Shown: piece after piece, positions 63,944 through 64,000 of the stretch
How the letters are laid out: each line of letters starts with the position of its first letter
Position numbering within the stretch: position 1 is the first letter of the stretch
From: Variimorphobacter saccharofermentans
GTDB lineage: Bacteria; Bacillota; Clostridia; Lachnospirales; Lachnospiraceae
Assembly (NCBI RefSeq): GCF_014174405.1
Contig: NZ_JACEGA010000001.1
Span: 866,001 to 930,000, forward strand
Reading direction: 5' to 3'
DNA: 64,000 bases
Made by a program: the position numbers and the translations under genes
Notes under the pieces: generated by a model
What the model saw: only the letters and a program-made list of their open reading frames with translations
The model's database searches: none
What the model was told of the DNA's origin: nothing

Positions 63944-64000
63944 TTATAACTAACCTCACGCAGACAGAAGTACTTGTTATTGATTTTATATGTCTCAGGC
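63944..64000. repeat. Partial copy of palindromic family A, cut by the window edge
   Basis: From about 63950, CTAACCTCACGCAGACAGAA (63950-63969), GTAC, TGATTTTATATG and TCTCAGGC align in order with CTTACCTCACACACAGACGG through CCTCAGGC at 46213-46264 of the element at 46177. The remainder would lie beyond the window. Confidence 0.75.

Overview
The window reads as chromosomal DNA of an anaerobic, endospore-forming, low-GC Clostridia, most likely family Lachnospiraceae (inference). The signs are strong AGGAGG ribosome sites, frequent TTG/GTG starts, sigma-H, an alpha/beta-type small acid-soluble spore protein, two SleC-type cortex-lytic proteins, AddAB instead of RecBCD, FabV/Ter enoyl reductase, ThiT with a TPP riboswitch, HrcA/CIRCE-type groESL control, a c-di-GMP riboswitch and a clostridial-type 6S RNA. 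No rRNA, CRISPR array, prophage or complete insertion sequence is visible. The region looks like core chromosome with small accessory islands and several families of short palindromic repeats.

Layout. 0-5 kb: a HlyD-like adaptor with an apparent N-terminal frameshift, a secreted InlB-repeat protein, a structured intergenic stretch, two small regulators or zinc-ribbon proteins and a lipoprotein. 5-8.1 kb: a c-di-GMP-I riboswitch ahead of a divergent KAS III-like protein and a multi-pass chemoreceptor-like protein interrupted by an in-frame TAG. 8.1-13.8 kb: a small HDPQAESAR-motif protein, FabV, a purH relic, a large Ig-like surface protein and a GNAT protein. 13.9-18.2 kb: a cysK-like/lysE/cysE-like operon divergent from a MocR regulator with operator-like direct repeats. 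18.3-26.7 kb: a secreted Big2 protein, an ATC-hydrolase-like protein, a nucleoside hydrolase, a SEC-C protein, an XRE regulator, a histidine kinase with a degenerate HD-GYP response regulator, a DUF4015 glycosidase-like protein and a TIGR04086 membrane protein. 26.8-32 kb: rfbB, rlmB, sigH, two tRNAs and a chemoreceptor. 32.3-35.2 kb: metNIQ behind a Met/Cys-rich leader ORF and an intrinsic terminator. 35.4-46.1 kb: a DUF3810 protein, a SleB-like hydrolase, a structured palindromic element, glnS, two DUF proteins, groESL, thiT and a polysaccharide deacetylase. 46.1-53.1 kb: palindromic and 68-bp tandem repeats, two SleC paralogues, a Big2 protein and a two-component system. 53.1-64 kb: 6S RNA, nadE, a small membrane protein, a palindromic element, addB-addA, a SASP and the start of another palindromic copy.

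The most interesting observations are: (1) a likely ribosome-mediated transcription attenuator at metNIQ, with 8 Met and 4 Cys codons in a 38-codon leader, a terminator, and repeats of CAGGAT that could form alternative pairings; (2) a 46-bp inverted repeat near 38 kb whose six arm differences all become G-U pairs in plus-strand RNA; (3) a c-di-GMP-controlled, catalytically atypical KAS III-like protein paired with an amber-interrupted chemoreceptor; (4) a sulfur amino acid type biosynthesis-and-export operon under a MocR regulator, whose serine acetyltransferase has an extra C-terminal domain; and (5) two families of dispersed palindromic elements. All calls come from reading the sequence; no database search or folding program was run.
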